This document shows, in pieces, positions 38,762 to 49,075 of a DNA stretch of 64,000 nt. The DNA lies in NCBI RefSeq assembly GCF_900102635.1, contig NZ_FMZQ01000002.1, positions 1 to 64,000 on the forward strand, in the 5' to 3' direction. A model generated the notes under the pieces. The model was given only the letters and a program-made list of their open reading frames with translations. It was not told where the DNA came from and made no database searches. The position numbers were made by a program, and so were the translations under genes. Each line of letters starts with the position of its first letter. Position 1 is the stretch's first letter. Origin of the DNA: Ectopseudomonas chengduensis (lineage in GTDB: Bacteria; Pseudomonadota; Gammaproteobacteria; Pseudomonadales; Pseudomonadaceae).

Positions 38762-40627
38762 ATGGCCTTATTGCAGATCGCCGAGCCCGGGCAGAGCCCG
38801 CAACCGCACCAGCGTCGTCTGGCAGTGGGTATTGACCTGGGTACCACCAACTCGCTGGTCGCTGCTGTGCGCAGTGGTCTGGCAGAGCCGCTGGCTGACG
38901 ATGATGGCAAGGTCATCCTGCCGTCTGCCGTGCGTTACCACGCTGGACGCATCGAGGTTGGCGAGTCAGCCAAACTGGCGGCCGCCAGCGATCCGCTCAA
39001 TACCGTGCTGTCGGTCAAGCGCCTGATGGGGCGGGGTATCGCAGACGTGCATCAGCTCGGCGAACAAATGCCTTACCGCTTCGCTGCGGGCGAGTCGCAC
39101 ATGCCCTTCATCGAGACGGTGCAGGGGGCGAAAAGCCCGGTCGAAGTCTCGGCGGAAATTCTCAAGACCCTGCGCTTGCGCGCTGAACAGACCTTGGGCG
39201 GTGAGTTGGTCGGTGCGGTGATTACCGTTCCGGCTTATTTCGATGACGCTCAGCGTCAGGCCACCAAGGATGCTGCGCGCCTGGCTGGCCTGACTGTTCT
39301 GCGTCTGCTCAATGAGCCTACTGCCGCTGCAGTCGCCTATGGTCTGGATCAGAAAGCCGAGGGCGTGGTTGCTATTTATGACCTCGGCGGTGGCACTTTC
39401 GACATTTCCATCCTGCGCCTGACTGGCGGTGTGTTCGAGGTGCTGGCTACCGGCGGCGACAGTGCGCTGGGCGGTGACGACTTCGATCATGCCGTAGCCG
39501 ACTGGATCATCCAGCAGGCCGGTATTTCCAGTGATCTTGATCCGTCGACCCAGCGTAGCCTGCTGCAAACTGCCTGTGCGGCCAAAGAAGGGCTGACGGA
39601 TGCCGATAGCGTCGAGCTGAACCATGGTGAATGGCGTGGCTCGTTGTCGCGCACGCAGTTCGAGGCGTTGATCGAGCCGATGGTGGCGCGCAGTCTCAAG
39701 GCTTGTCGTCGTGCTGTGCGTGATTCCGGCGTCGAGTTGGAAGAGGTTGGTGCGGTCGTAATGGTTGGTGGCTCTACTCGCGTGCCGCGTGTGCGTGAGG
39801 CCGTCGGGGGGCTGTTCGGTCGGGCGCCGCTGACCAATATCGATCCGGATCAGGTGGTGGCCATTGGTGCTGCGATCCAGGCCGACGCCCTGGCGGGCAA
39901 TCAGCGTGATGACGGCGAGGAGTTGCTCCTGCTGGATGTGATCCCCCTGTCGCTCGGCCTGGAAACCATGGGCGGGCTGATGGAGAAGGTGATCCCGCGT
40001 AATACCACCATTCCGGTGGCGCGTGCGCAGGAGTTCACCACCTACAAGGATGGCCAGACGGCCATGATGATTCACGTGCTGCAGGGTGAGCGCGAACTGA
40101 TCGCTGATTGCCGCTCCCTGGCACGTTTCGAGTTGCGTGGTATTCCGCCGATGGTGGCTGGGGCTGCGAAGATCCGCGTGACCTTCCAGGTCGATGCCGA
40201 TGGCCTGCTTAGTGTCGCAGCGCGTGAGCTGAGTTCTGGGATTGAGGCGAGCATTCAGGTCAAGCCGTCTTATGGCCTGACCGATGGCGAAATTGCACGC
40301 ATGCTGCAGGACTCTTTCCAGAATGCTGGAGGCGACAAGGCTGCCCGCGTGCTGCGTGAGCAGCAGGTCGATGGTCAGCGCCTGATCGAGGCCGTCGAGG
40401 CGGCGCTGCAGGCCGATGGCGAGCGTTTGCTGGATGCCGAGGAGCGCGAGGTCATCGAGCTGCAGATGCAGGAATTACGCGATCTGCTGGCGGGTAATGA
40501 CGGTCTGGCGATCGAGCGGCAGACCAAGCGGCTGTCGCAGGTCACTGATGCTTTCGCGGCTCGCCGCCTGGATTCGACGGTAAAAGCCGCGCTGGCAGGG
40601 CGCAATCTGAATGAGATCGAGGAATAA
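38762..40627 (+). CDS. hscA: Chaperone HscA (specialised Hsp70)
   Basis: The 621-residue Hsp70 acts on the LPPVK motif of IscU. The ATPase domain shows [15 protein letters not shown] (about 22-36), [16 protein letters not shown] and [14 protein letters not shown]; the substrate-binding part begins after [16 protein letters not shown]. An N-terminal extension of about 20 residues before the first ATPase strand is normal for HscA. Confidence 0.97.
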   Translation: MALLQIAEPGQSPQPHQRRLAVGIDLGTTNSLVAAVRSGLAEPLADDDGKVILPSAVRYHAGRIEVGESAKLAAASDPLNTVLSVKRLMGRGIADVHQLGEQMPYRFAAGESHMPFIETVQGAKSPVEVSAEILKTLRLRAEQTLGGELVGAVITVPAYFDDAQRQATKDAARLAGLTVLRLLNEPTAAAVAYGLDQKAEGVVAIYDLGGGTFDISILRLTGGVFEVLATGGDSALGGDDFDHAVADWIIQQAGISSDLDPSTQRSLLQTACAAKEGLTDADSVELNHGEWRGSLSRTQFEALIEPMVARSLKACRRAVRDSGVELEEVGAVVMVGGSTRVPRVREAVGGLFGRAPLTNIDPDQVVAIGAAIQADALAGNQRDDGEELLLLDVIPLSLGLETMGGLMEKVIPRNTTIPVARAQEFTTYKDGQTAMMIHVLQGERELIADCRSLARFELRGIPPMVAGAAKIRVTFQVDADGLLSVAARELSSGIEASIQVKPSYGLTDGEIARMLQDSFQNAGGDKAARVLREQQVDGQRLIEAVEAALQADGERLLDAEEREVIELQMQELRDLLAGNDGLAIERQTKRLSQVTDAFAARRLDSTVKAALAGRNLNEIEE

Positions 40628-40630
40628 TTG

Positions 40631-40972
40631 ATGCCGCAGGTAATTTTTCTGCCTCACGAGCGATTCTGCCCGGATGGTCTGGTGGTAGAGGCTGAGCCTG
40701 GAGTTTCCATCCTCGAGCTGGCGCACGAGCACCATATCGAGATGGAGAGCGCTTGCGGCGGTGTGTGTGCCTGCACCACCTGTCACTGCATCGTGCGCGA
40801 AGGTTTCGATTCGCTGAACGAGGCGGATGAGTTGGAAGAGGATTACCTGGACAAGGCCTGGGGGCTCGAGGCTCAGTCGCGCCTGGCCTGTCAGGCTATC
40901 GTTGGTGAGGAAGATATCACCGTCGAGATTCCAAAGTATTCGCTTAATCACGCAGCCGAAGCGCCGCACTGA
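40631..40972 (+). CDS. fdx: ISC-type [2Fe-2S] ferredoxin
   Basis: The 113-residue adrenodoxin-like ferredoxin supplies electrons for cluster assembly. Cluster ligands Cys42, Cys48, Cys51 and Cys87 are in place (SACGGVCACTTC and RLACQAI). Two extra cysteines (46 and 53) lie beside the site, as in E. coli Fdx. ATG 40631 is used; a TTG one codon before is possible. It begins four bases after hscA. Confidence 0.97.
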   Translation: MPQVIFLPHERFCPDGLVVEAEPGVSILELAHEHHIEMESACGGVCACTTCHCIVREGFDSLNEADELEEDYLDKAWGLEAQSRLACQAIVGEEDITVEIPKYSLNHAAEAPH

Positions 40973-40978
40973 CAGGCA

Positions 40979-41030
40979 GCTCCCTCATCCGGCGCTTCGC
41001 GCCACCTTCTCCCAAAGGGAGAAGGGCCCA
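40979..41030. repeat. Dispersed hairpin repeat between fdx and iscX
   Basis: Two adjacent hairpins are present: GGCGC-TTC-GCGCC (40991-41003) and CCTTCTCCC-AAA-GGGAGAAGG (41005-41025). Sequence beginning CTCCCTCATCCGGCGC and containing TTCTCCCAAAGGGAGAAGG is a widespread proteobacterial repeat that often yields spurious peptides. It separates iscX from the rest of the operon by 106 bp. Confidence 0.7.
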
Positions 41031-41078
41031 GAGGAAGTTGTCGCTACGCGACTTTCACGTTAAGCAGGAAGCATGATC

Positions 41079-41279
41079 ATGAGTCTGAAATGGGCCGATG
41101 TACTGGACATTGCCATCGAGCTGAGCGAGCAGAAGCCGGATGTCGATCCGCGTTACGTGAACTTCGTCGATCTGCACCGTTGGGTCGTGTCCTTGCCGCA
41201 GTTCTCCGATGACCCGCAACGCGGGGGGGAGAAAGTGCTGGAGGCGATACAGGCCGCCTGGATCGAAGAACTCGATTGA
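41079..41279 (+). CDS. iscX: ISC accessory protein IscX (YfhJ)
   Basis: The 66-residue acidic protein (MSLKWADVLDIAIEL to the C-terminal AIQAAWIEELD) binds IscS and iron and modulates sulfur transfer to IscU. ATG 41079 matches the family; an in-frame ATG lies two codons earlier. It is the last gene of the isc group, separated from fdx by a hairpin repeat. Confidence 0.94.
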   Translation: MSLKWADVLDIAIELSEQKPDVDPRYVNFVDLHRWVVSLPQFSDDPQRGGEKVLEAIQAAWIEELD

Positions 41280-41318
41280 AACAGGCGCTTACGGCGCCCG
41301 CCCTACGCTTTTAACCGG

Positions 41319-41341
41319 AACCCGCGTATAATTCGCGGGTT
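41319..41341 (+). promoter_or_regulatory. Hairpin holding a TATAAT box in its loop (isc end / ndk promoter)
   Basis: Perfect 8-bp arms AACCCGCG and CGCGGGTT (41319-41326, 41334-41341) enclose TATAATT, and TTAATTTTTCG follows. It could act as the terminator of the isc transcript and as the -10 box of ndk, 49 bp before the ndk start. No good -35 hexamer is visible at 16-18 bp. Confidence 0.6.
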
Positions 41342-41380
41342 TAATTTTTCGCTTTAACCCTAAAGTTTCTGGAGCTTCAC

Positions 41381-41812
41381 ATGGCTGTTCAACGTACTTT
41401 CTCCATCATCAAGCCTGACGCCGTTGCCAAGAACGTCATCGGTGAGATCACCACCCGTTTCGAAAAAGCCGGCCTGCGCGTTGTCGCTTCGAAGATGGTA
41501 CAACTGTCCGAGCGCGAAGCCGCTGGTTTCTACGCTGAGCACAGCGAGCGTGGCTTCTTCAAGGATCTGGTTGCTTTCATGACTTCCGGTCCGGTCATCG
41601 TTCAGGTTCTGGAAGGCGAAAACGCCGTTGCCAAGAACCGTGAACTGATGGGTGCCACCAACCCGAAAGAAGCAGCTGCCGGCACCATCCGTGCTGACTT
41701 CGCCGTTTCCATCGACGAAAACGCTGTTCATGGTTCGGATTCCGAAGCCTCCGCTGCTCGCGAGATCGCTTACTTCTTCTCCGCTACCGAGCAGTGCGCG
41801 CGCATTCGCTGA
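41381..41812 (+). CDS. ndk: Nucleoside diphosphate kinase
   Basis: The 143-residue enzyme equilibrates nucleoside di- and triphosphates. The phosphorylated His117 is in NAVHGSDS and Lys11 in FSIIKPDAV; both are at family positions. GGAG is 8 nt before the ATG. It is followed after 26 bp by rlmN in the same direction. Confidence 0.98.
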   Translation: MAVQRTFSIIKPDAVAKNVIGEITTRFEKAGLRVVASKMVQLSEREAAGFYAEHSERGFFKDLVAFMTSGPVIVQVLEGENAVAKNRELMGATNPKEAAAGTIRADFAVSIDENAVHGSDSEASAAREIAYFFSATEQCARIR

Positions 41813-41838
41813 TTGGCGAATGATGCGAGGGTGAAGCC

Positions 41839-42987
41839 ATGACCAATACCACCGGCAAGATCAACCTGCTGGGCCTGACCCAGCCGGAAATGGAACAGTT
41901 CTTCGAGTCCATCGGCGAGAAGCGCTTCCGTGCCGGCCAGGTGATGAAGTGGATTCACCACTTTGGCGTCGATGATTTCGCCGCCATGACCAATGTCGGC
42001 AAGGCCTTGCGCGAGAAGCTCGAGGCCTCTGCCGAGATTCGCGGCCCGGAAGTGGTCAGCGAAAATATTTCTGCCGATGGCACGCGCAAGTGGGTGGTGC
42101 GTGTGGCGTCGGGTAGCTGTGTGGAAACCGTTTATATCCCGCAGAACGGCCGCGGCACGCTTTGTGTTTCGTCCCAGGCCGGTTGTGCCCTGGATTGCAG
42201 CTTCTGCTCCACCGGCAAGCAAGGCTTCAATAGCGACCTGACCAGCGCCGAGATCATCGGCCAGGTATGGATCGCCAACAAATCCTTCGGCAGCGTTCCG
42301 GCGAAGATTGATCGTGCCATCACCAACGTGGTGATGATGGGCATGGGCGAGCCGCTGCTGAACTTCGACAACGTCGTCTCTGCCATGCAGATCATGATGG
42401 ATGACCTCGGCTACGGCATCTCCAAGCGCAAGGTGACCCTGTCCACCTCCGGCGTGGTGCCGATGATCGACAAGCTGGCCGAAGTCATCGACGTGTCTCT
42501 GGCGCTGTCGTTGCACGCGCCCAACGACGAACTGCGTAATCAGCTGGTACCGATCAACAAGAAGTACCCGCTGGAGATGCTTCTGGCAGCGTGCAAACGC
42601 TACGTCTCCAAACTGGGCGAGAAGCGCGTGCTGACCATCGAGTACACCCTGCTCAAAGGCGTCAACGATCAGCCTGAGCACGCTGAGCAGATGATCGCAC
42701 TTCTGGCCGATGTACCTTGCAAGATCAACCTGATTCCGTTTAATCCCTTCCCCTTCTCGGGGTACGAGCGGCCGAGCAATAACGCGATTCGCCGCTTCCA
42801 GGACCTGTTGCACAAGGCTGGTCATAACGTCACGGTGCGCACGACGCGTGGTGACGATATCGATGCGGCCTGCGGCCAGTTGGTTGGCCAGGTCATGGAC
42901 CGTACTCGGCGCAGTGAGCGTTACATCGCCGTGCGTCAGCTGGGCAACGAGGCGCAAGAGCCTCGCACTGCCGCCAATCGAAATTGA
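41839..42987 (+). CDS. rlmN: Dual-specificity RNA methyltransferase RlmN
   Basis: The 382-residue radical-SAM enzyme methylates C2 of A2503 in 23S rRNA and A37 of some tRNAs. The cluster motif is CALDCSFC (Cys116, 120, 123). The other catalytic cysteine is in [11 protein letters not shown] near residue 346. It depends on iron-sulfur clusters from the isc genes just upstream. Length is normal. Confidence 0.97.
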   Translation: MTNTTGKINLLGLTQPEMEQFFESIGEKRFRAGQVMKWIHHFGVDDFAAMTNVGKALREKLEASAEIRGPEVVSENISADGTRKWVVRVASGSCVETVYIPQNGRGTLCVSSQAGCALDCSFCSTGKQGFNSDLTSAEIIGQVWIANKSFGSVPAKIDRAITNVVMMGMGEPLLNFDNVVSAMQIMMDDLGYGISKRKVTLSTSGVVPMIDKLAEVIDVSLALSLHAPNDELRNQLVPINKKYPLEMLLAACKRYVSKLGEKRVLTIEYTLLKGVNDQPEHAEQMIALLADVPCKINLIPFNPFPFSGYERPSNNAIRRFQDLLHKAGHNVTVRTTRGDDIDAACGQLVGQVMDRTRRSERYIAVRQLGNEAQEPRTAANRN

Positions 42988-43000
42988 AGAGAGGATGCCT

Positions 43001-43762
43001 ATGACCTTGCGCCCTACGCTGTTATTGCTCGTTGTCAGCCTGCTTGCTGGTTGTGTGACCACGGGCGATGTCGACCCCATGCGTACGGCGAAAGGGCGTG
43101 ACGAAGCACGCGATGCCTATGTGCAGCTTGGCATCGCCTACATCCAGCAGGGTGATACGCAGCGCGCCAAGGTGCCGCTGAAGAATGCACTTGATCTCGA
43201 TTCGTCGAATGCAGACGCGCATGCCGCGCTAGCTATGGCCTTCCAGCTGGAAATGGAGCCAAAGCTGGCCGATGAGCATTTTCGCAAAGCGCTGTCCCAG
43301 CGTCCGAAGGACGCCCGTCTGCTAAACAACTATGGTGGTTTCCTGTTCGAGCAGAAGCGTTATCAGGAGGCCATGAGCACCTATCTCAAAGCTGCCGAGG
43401 ACAACCTCTATCCAGAGCGTTCCCGGGTTTTCGAGAATCTGGGCATGACCGCTCTGCAGCTCGGTCAGCGTGAGCAGGCCAAAGAGTACTTCCAGCGCGC
43501 CTTGCGCCTGAGTAGTCGTCAGCCACGCGCATTGCTGGAAATGGCCGTACTGTCCTATGAGGACAAGGAGTACGTGCCAGCACGTCGTTACTACGACAGC
43601 TACAGCGAAATGGCACCGCAGAATGCGCGCAGCCTACTGCTCGGCGCACGTTTGGCCGAAGTATTCGAGGATCGTGACAAGGCCGCCAGTCTGGGCCTGC
43701 AGTTGCGTCGTCTGTATCCGGCTTCTCAGGAATATCAGCAATTTGTTTCGGGGCAACAATGA
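43001..43762 (+). CDS. pilF: Type IV pilus biogenesis pilotin PilF (PilW)
   Basis: The 253-residue outer-membrane lipoprotein (lipobox LLAGC, Cys18) is built of about six tetratricopeptide repeats, for example VQLGIAYIQQGDTQRAKVPLKNAL-like sequence and NLGMTALQLGQREQAKEYF. It is needed for assembly of the PilQ secretin. ATG 43001 is chosen because GAGAGG lies 7 nt upstream. It overlaps the next gene by four bases (ATGA). Confidence 0.94.
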   Translation: MTLRPTLLLLVVSLLAGCVTTGDVDPMRTAKGRDEARDAYVQLGIAYIQQGDTQRAKVPLKNALDLDSSNADAHAALAMAFQLEMEPKLADEHFRKALSQRPKDARLLNNYGGFLFEQKRYQEAMSTYLKAAEDNLYPERSRVFENLGMTALQLGQREQAKEYFQRALRLSSRQPRALLEMAVLSYEDKEYVPARRYYDSYSEMAPQNARSLLLGARLAEVFEDRDKAASLGLQLRRLYPASQEYQQFVSGQQ

Positions 43763-44739
43763 ACGCGGCACATAGCGAAGTGGCTCAGCCGATGCCGACC
43801 AATCCAGGTGAAAGTCTGCGTCAGGCACGGGAGATCAAAGGGTGGAGCGTCGCCGAAGTGGCGACTCAGCTCAACCTGACTCCTCAACGTCTTGCCCAGA
43901 TCGAAGCCGGTGCTTTCGACAAGCTGCCGGGCACCACCTTCGCCCGTGGTTACATTCGCGCCTATGCCAAGCTTCTCGAAATGGACCAGAACCGGCTGGT
44001 GATGGAGTTCGATCAGTTCACGGGGACAGATGCCTCTGGTAGCAGTGTGCATGCCTTGGGGCGTATCGAAGAGCCTGTGCGCTATTCGCAGAGCATCCTG
44101 CGTCTGGTCAGCTTCCTGTTGCTGCTGGCATTGATCGGCGCAGGTTTTCTCTGGTGGCAGGATCAGGGCCGTCCAGTGGCCAGCTTGGCTGATCTGGGGC
44201 TCGAGCATGTGGAGGTGGAAGGCGCCGACGGTACCACTCAGGTGCACTCGCTTGCCGAGCCGGAAGACCAGGCGGTGATCGCCGCTCAGGGCAACGTGCA
44301 GAGCAGCCCGCTGCTGCTGCCGGTCGAGCCAGGTGAAGCACCAGAAGCTGCCAGCACCGCAGAACAACCTGCTGCCGAAGCCGGCACCGCTGAAAGCGCG
44401 CAAGAGGCTCCTGTTGCTCCTGTATCGAATACGCCGGCTGCTCCTGCTCCGGCTGCACCTGCAGCCGAACCTGCAACGCCTGTGGCCGTCTCTGCTGGGC
44501 AGGGCGTGCTCAACGTGCAGTTCACCGCCGATTGCTGGACTCAGGTTACCGATGCCGATGGCAAGGTCCTGCTAAGCGCACTCAAACGCAGCGGTGAACG
44601 TATCGAACTTGCTGGCAAGGCACCGCTGGAACTGCGTCTGGGTTTTGCCCGTGGTGCCCAGGTGGCCTACAACGGCGAAAGCGTTGACGTTGCGCCGCAC
44701 ATGACTGGCGAAACCGCGCGCCTGAAATTGGGGTTGTAA
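43759..44739 (+). CDS. rodZ: RodZ-like cytoskeletal/HTH membrane protein
   Basis: The 326-residue protein has an N-terminal Cro-type helix-turn-helix (GESLRQAREIKGWSVAEVA, about 17-35), one membrane segment (LRLVSFLLLLALIGAGFLWW, about 114-133), a Pro/Ala/Glu-rich periplasmic linker (about 190-250) and a C-terminal DUF4115 domain (FTADCWTQVTDADGKVL). RodZ ties MreB to the inner membrane and sets rod shape. The gene order pilF-rodZ-ispG-hisS is conserved in gammaproteobacteria. Confidence 0.9.
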   Translation: MNAAHSEVAQPMPTNPGESLRQAREIKGWSVAEVATQLNLTPQRLAQIEAGAFDKLPGTTFARGYIRAYAKLLEMDQNRLVMEFDQFTGTDASGSSVHALGRIEEPVRYSQSILRLVSFLLLLALIGAGFLWWQDQGRPVASLADLGLEHVEVEGADGTTQVHSLAEPEDQAVIAAQGNVQSSPLLLPVEPGEAPEAASTAEQPAAEAGTAESAQEAPVAPVSNTPAAPAPAAPAAEPATPVAVSAGQGVLNVQFTADCWTQVTDADGKVLLSALKRSGERIELAGKAPLELRLGFARGAQVAYNGESVDVAPHMTGETARLKLGL

Positions 44740-44742
44740 AGC

Positions 44743-45855
44743 ATGCATTGCGAATCGCCGATCAAGCGCCGACTGTCGCGCAAGATCTGGGTTGGCTCGG
44801 TACCGGTGGGCGGCGATGCGCCGATCGCGGTACAGAGCATGACCAACACCGACACCAACGATGTAGCTGCTACCGTGGCGCAGATCCAGCGCCTGGAAAA
44901 TGCCGGCGCCGATATCGTGCGCGTTTCCGTGCCGGATATGGACGCCGCCGAGGCCTTTGGCCGCATCAAGCAGCAGGTGCGCGTACCACTGGTGGCTGAC
45001 ATCCATTTCGACTACCAGATCGCTCTGCGTGTGGCAGAGCTGGGTGTCGACTGCCTGCGCATCAACCCCGGCAACATCGGTCGTGAAGATCGCGTCAGGG
45101 CAGTGGTCGAGGCTGCGCGTGACAAGGGCATCCCGATCCGTATCGGCGTCAACGCCGGTTCCCTGGAAAAGGATCTGCAGAAGAAGTACGGCGAGCCCAC
45201 TCCTGCTGCGCTGGTGGAATCCGCGCTGCGTCATGTCGAGCACCTGGATCGCCTTAACTTCCCCGATTTCAAGGTCAGCGTGAAGGCCTCCGACGTGTTC
45301 ATGGCCGTCGAGGCTTACCGTCTGCTGGCCAAGCAGATCGAGCAACCGCTGCACCTGGGCATTACCGAAGCCGGTGGCCTGCGCTCCGGTACTGTGAAGT
45401 CGGCAGTCGGTCTGGGCATGCTGCTGGCCGAGGGGATTGGCGATACCATCCGCATCTCGCTGGCCGCCGACCCGGTGGAAGAGATCAAGGTTGGCTTCGA
45501 CATTCTCAAGTCTTTGCGTCTGCGTTCGCGTGGCATCAACTTCATCGCCTGCCCGAGCTGCTCGCGGCAGAACTTCGATGTGGTCAAGACCATGAACGAG
45601 CTGGAAGCCCGCGTCGAGGACCTGCTGGTACCGCTGGACGTGGCCGTGATCGGCTGCGTGGTCAACGGGCCCGGCGAAGCCAAGGAGGCACATATCGGCC
45701 TCACCGGCGGTAGCCCGAACAACCTGGTCTATATCGACGGCAAGCCCGCTTCGAAGCTGACCAACGAAAACCTGGTGGACGAGCTGGAAAAGCTCATCCG
45801 CGACAAGGCGGCCGAAAAGGTCGCCGCCGATGCGGCCGTGATCGTGCGCGGCTGA
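44743..45855 (+). CDS. ispG: 4-hydroxy-3-methylbut-2-enyl diphosphate synthase
   Basis: The 370-residue [4Fe-4S] enzyme carries out the penultimate step of the MEP isoprenoid pathway. Cluster cysteines are Cys270 and Cys273 (CPSC) and Cys305 ([11 protein letters not shown]). The N-terminal TIM-barrel segment starts [20 protein letters not shown]. It begins three bases after rodZ ends. It is another client of the nearby isc system. Confidence 0.97.
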   Translation: MHCESPIKRRLSRKIWVGSVPVGGDAPIAVQSMTNTDTNDVAATVAQIQRLENAGADIVRVSVPDMDAAEAFGRIKQQVRVPLVADIHFDYQIALRVAELGVDCLRINPGNIGREDRVRAVVEAARDKGIPIRIGVNAGSLEKDLQKKYGEPTPAALVESALRHVEHLDRLNFPDFKVSVKASDVFMAVEAYRLLAKQIEQPLHLGITEAGGLRSGTVKSAVGLGMLLAEGIGDTIRISLAADPVEEIKVGFDILKSLRLRSRGINFIACPSCSRQNFDVVKTMNELEARVEDLLVPLDVAVIGCVVNGPGEAKEAHIGLTGGSPNNLVYIDGKPASKLTNENLVDELEKLIRDKAAEKVAADAAVIVRG

Positions 45856-45875
45856 TCCGTGCGTAAGGAATACAC

Positions 45876-47162
45876 TTGAGCAAGTCCCTGCAAGCCATTC
45901 GTGGCATGAACGACATCCTGCCGGAGCAGACGCCTGCCTGGCGCTACCTGGAAAGTACCCTGGTCAGCCTGCTCGATGGCTATGGCTACAAGGAAATCCG
46001 CCTGCCCATCGTCGAGTACACCGAGTTGTTCGCTCGCGGTATCGGTGAAGGCACCGATGTGGTCGACAAGGAGATGTATACCTTCCTTGATCGCAACGAG
46101 GAATCCCTGACCCTGCGTCCCGAAGGCACTGCCGGTTGCGTGCGTGCGGTGCTTGAGCATGGACTGTCCGGTGGCGGTCAGGTGCAGAAACTGTGGTACG
46201 CCGGCCCCATGTTCCGCTACGAGAAGCCGCAGAAAGGTCGCTATCGCCAGTTCCATCAGGTCGGCGTGGAAGCCTTCAATCTGCCGGGCCCGGACGTCGA
46301 TGCCGAGCTGATCGTGCTTACCTGGCGTTTGTGGAAAAAGCTCGGTTTGTCTGATGCCGTGACGCTGCAGCTCAACAGCCTGGGTTCCAGCGAGGCGCGA
46401 GCGGCTTATCGAGACGCACTGGTAGCCTACTTGCAGGAGCGTTTCGATCAGCTCGATGAAGACAGCCAGCGTCGCCTGACCACCAATCCGCTGCGTATCC
46501 TCGACAGCAAGAACGAGGCGACCCAGGCCGCGCTGGTAGGTGCACCGACCTTGGGCGATTACCTCGATGAGGAATCGCGCCTGCACTTCGAGGGCGTCAA
46601 GGCGCGCCTGGATGCGGCCGGCATTCGCTACCAGATCAATCACAAGCTGGTGCGCGGTCTGGATTACTACAATCGCACCGTGTTCGAGTGGGTCACCGAC
46701 AAGCTCGGCTCCCAGGGCACCGTATGCGCCGGTGGTCGTTATGATGGCCTGGTTTCCATGTTGGGTGGCAAGGCCACGCCAGGCGTTGGCTTCGCCATGG
46801 GTGTCGAGCGTCTGGTGCTGCTGCTGGAAACCCTGCAGTTGCTACCGGCTGACCTCAACCGCGCCGCCGATGTTTACATCTGTGCCTTCGGCGAGGCTGC
46901 CGAGCTGGCGGCGCTGACACTGGTCGAGCGTCTGCGTGACGAATTGCCGGGACTGCGCCTATTGCTCAACTCTGGTGGTGGCAGTTTCAAGAGCCAGTTC
47001 AAGAAGGCCGACAAGAGCGGCGCACGCTATGCGCTGATTCTGGGGGACGACGAATTGGCTGGGCGCGTGGTAGGTTGCAAACCGCTGCGCGACGACAGTG
47101 AACAACAAAGTGTTGCCTGGGATGCTCTGGCTGAGCATCTGGCTGCCTGCCAGCAGGCCTGA
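45876..47162 (+). CDS. hisS: Histidyl-tRNA synthetase
   Basis: The 428-residue class II synthetase has motif 2 around [16 protein letters not shown], the histidine-binding motif [13 protein letters not shown], and a C-terminal anticodon-binding domain. The start is TTG at 45876 ([17 protein letters not shown] after the initiator), the family N-terminus, with TAAGGA upstream; no ATG fits better. Confidence 0.97.
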   Translation: MSKSLQAIRGMNDILPEQTPAWRYLESTLVSLLDGYGYKEIRLPIVEYTELFARGIGEGTDVVDKEMYTFLDRNEESLTLRPEGTAGCVRAVLEHGLSGGGQVQKLWYAGPMFRYEKPQKGRYRQFHQVGVEAFNLPGPDVDAELIVLTWRLWKKLGLSDAVTLQLNSLGSSEARAAYRDALVAYLQERFDQLDEDSQRRLTTNPLRILDSKNEATQAALVGAPTLGDYLDEESRLHFEGVKARLDAAGIRYQINHKLVRGLDYYNRTVFEWVTDKLGSQGTVCAGGRYDGLVSMLGGKATPGVGFAMGVERLVLLLETLQLLPADLNRAADVYICAFGEAAELAALTLVERLRDELPGLRLLLNSGGGSFKSQFKKADKSGARYALILGDDELAGRVVGCKPLRDDSEQQSVAWDALAEHLAACQQA

Positions 47163-47194
47163 GCAGGCTCTCGATTAGGAGTACGGGGTTAGAC

Positions 47195-47833
47195 ATGCAG
47201 ACCGAAGACGAACAGATCGCACAAATGAAGGACTGGTGGGATCGTAACGGCAAGCCTTTGCTGGCCGGCGGCGTATTGGCGCTGGTAGCTGTATTCGGCT
47301 GGCAGGGCTGGCAGAAGTATCAGGACAATCAGGCGCAAGGCGCCTCCGTGCTCTATCAGCAATTGCTGGAGACCGCCTTGGACCCTGCCGGCAAACCCGA
47401 TGCCGCGAAAGTTGCCGACCTGGCCGCTAAGCTCGACAGCGAATTTGGCGGTAGCCACTACGCCCAGTACGGCAACCTGTTCGTCGCCAAGGTCGCCGTC
47501 GAAGCCGACCGTCTCGACGATGCCGCTGCCGCGCTGCAGCGCGTGCTCGACAAGCCGGCCGACGCCACGCTCGGTGAGCTGGCGCGTCAGCGTCTGGCCC
47601 GTGTTCTGGCAGCCCAGGAAAAAACTGATGATGCGCTGAAACTGCTCGATGCCAAGGTCGAGGACGCTTTCCTCGCCAGCCGCGAAGAACTCAAGGGCGA
47701 TCTGCTGGTACAGCTGGGTCGCAGCGATGACGCGCACGCCGCCTATCAGAAGGCCAAGGATGCGCTGGCCGAAGACGCCGCTGTTGGCGGTCTGCAGATG
47801 AAGCTGGACGACCTGGCAAAAGGGGATGCGTGA
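47195..47833 (+). CDS. YfgM-like TPR membrane protein
   Basis: The 212-residue inner-membrane protein has a cytosolic N-terminus (EDEQIAQMKDWWDRNG), one membrane segment (LLAGGVLALVAVFGWQGW, about 24-41) and a periplasmic tetratricopeptide domain. The E. coli homologue YfgM binds PpiD at the Sec translocon and assists export of outer-membrane proteins. It precedes bamB as in E. coli, with a short gap or overlap. GGAG lies upstream. Confidence 0.9.
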   Translation: MQTEDEQIAQMKDWWDRNGKPLLAGGVLALVAVFGWQGWQKYQDNQAQGASVLYQQLLETALDPAGKPDAAKVADLAAKLDSEFGGSHYAQYGNLFVAKVAVEADRLDDAAAALQRVLDKPADATLGELARQRLARVLAAQEKTDDALKLLDAKVEDAFLASREELKGDLLVQLGRSDDAHAAYQKAKDALAEDAAVGGLQMKLDDLAKGDA

Positions 47834-47837
47834 AGTG

Positions 47838-48977
47838 ATGCGTTGGAAGAATGCCGCACTGCTGGCTCTGGCCGTTCTGGCCGTGGGTTGCAGCAGCAAT
47901 AGCAAGAAGGAACTGCCGCCCGCCGAACTGACCAAGTTCGACGCCGAAGTCGAGCTGCGTACCGAGTGGAGCCGCTCCGTTGGTGATGGTCAGGGCGATA
48001 CCTTCAACATGCTGGTGCCGGCCATCGACGGGGATGTGATCTACGCCGCTGATGTCGAAGGTCTGGTCATGGCCATGGACCGCACCAGCGGCAAGGTCAT
48101 CTGGCGCAAGAAGCTTGAAATCCCGGTATCCGGCGCCATCGGTGTCGGCTACGGCCAGGTACTGTTGGGTACCCTCAAGGGTGAAGTGATCGCCCTGGAC
48201 TCCAGTGACGGTGAAGAACAATGGCGTTCGCGCGTGACCAGCGAAGTGCTTGCTGCGCCGGCTAGCAACGGCGATATCGTCGTGGTGCAGACCCAGGACG
48301 ACCGCCTGATTGCCTTCGATGCCAGCACCGGCAGCCAGCGCTGGATCGTCGAGAACACCCCGGCCGTACTGACCTTGCGCGGCACTGGCGCTCCGCTGGT
48401 GACCAACCGCCTGGTGATCGCCGGTCTGTCCAGCGGGAAAGTTATTGCGGTCGACGCCCAGCGCGGCCTGCCGGTCTGGGAGCAGCGTATCGCCATCCCG
48501 CAGGGTCGTTCCGAACTGGAGCGTGTTGTCGACATCGACGGCGGCTTGCTGCTGTCCGGCGGCACCGTCTACGCGGTGAGCTACCAGGGCCGTGTCGCGG
48601 CCATGGATCTGGAGTCCGGTCGCGTACTCTGGCAGCGCGAGGCATCCAGCTCGGTTGGCGTCGCTCAAGGTTTCGGCAACGTCTATGTCAGCATGGCCAA
48701 CGGCACCGTCGAAGGTATCGACGAGCGCAGCGCTTCGGCCCTGTGGAGCAACGATTCGATGGCGCGTCGCCAGCTGTCGGGCCCGGCAGTGTTTTCCAGC
48801 TATGTCGCCGTGGGTGACTTCGAAGGCTATCTGCACCTGCTGAGCCAGGTCGATGGTCGCTTCGTCGGCCGTACCCGCATCGACAGCGACGGCCTGCGTG
48901 CCCAGCCGTTGGTGGTGGGTGATTGGTTGTACGTCTACGGTAACAGCGGCAAGTTGGTGGCACTGACCATCAAGTAA
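47838..48977 (+). CDS. bamB: Outer-membrane protein assembly factor BamB
   Basis: The lipoprotein of the BAM complex has lipobox LAVGC and then repeated beta-propeller blades, each with a DRTSGKVIWRKKL or DSSDGEEQWRSRV type unit; eight blades are expected from the length (379 residues). I use ATG 47838, which has GGGGA at usable distance; ATG 47826 four codons before has its ribosome site immediately adjacent and is less likely. Confidence 0.95.
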   Translation: MRWKNAALLALAVLAVGCSSNSKKELPPAELTKFDAEVELRTEWSRSVGDGQGDTFNMLVPAIDGDVIYAADVEGLVMAMDRTSGKVIWRKKLEIPVSGAIGVGYGQVLLGTLKGEVIALDSSDGEEQWRSRVTSEVLAAPASNGDIVVVQTQDDRLIAFDASTGSQRWIVENTPAVLTLRGTGAPLVTNRLVIAGLSSGKVIAVDAQRGLPVWEQRIAIPQGRSELERVVDIDGGLLLSGGTVYAVSYQGRVAAMDLESGRVLWQREASSSVGVAQGFGNVYVSMANGTVEGIDERSASALWSNDSMARRQLSGPAVFSSYVAVGDFEGYLHLLSQVDGRFVGRTRIDSDGLRAQPLVVGDWLYVYGNSGKLVALTIK

Positions 48978-49018
48978 CACGCTATGCTGCCGGTACACCC
49001 GACAGCATGAGACGCCCT

Positions 49019-49040
49019 GGCCGCTGCCCCTGCAGCGGCC
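49019..49040 (+). terminator. Hairpin between bamB and der
   Basis: The stem GGCCGCTGC/GCAGCGGCC (49019-49027 with 49032-49040), loop CCCT, is followed by TTTGCATTTT. The T-run is interrupted, so it is probably a weak terminator or attenuator that lets some readthrough into der. Confidence 0.55.
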
Positions 49041-49075
49041 TTTGCATTTTCTGAATTAACCGAGTGGAGAGCCTG

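Noticed and set aside
40981-41063. Short frame encoding a peptide with PALRATFSQREKG
   Set aside because: This peptide is the translation of a widespread non-coding hairpin repeat.
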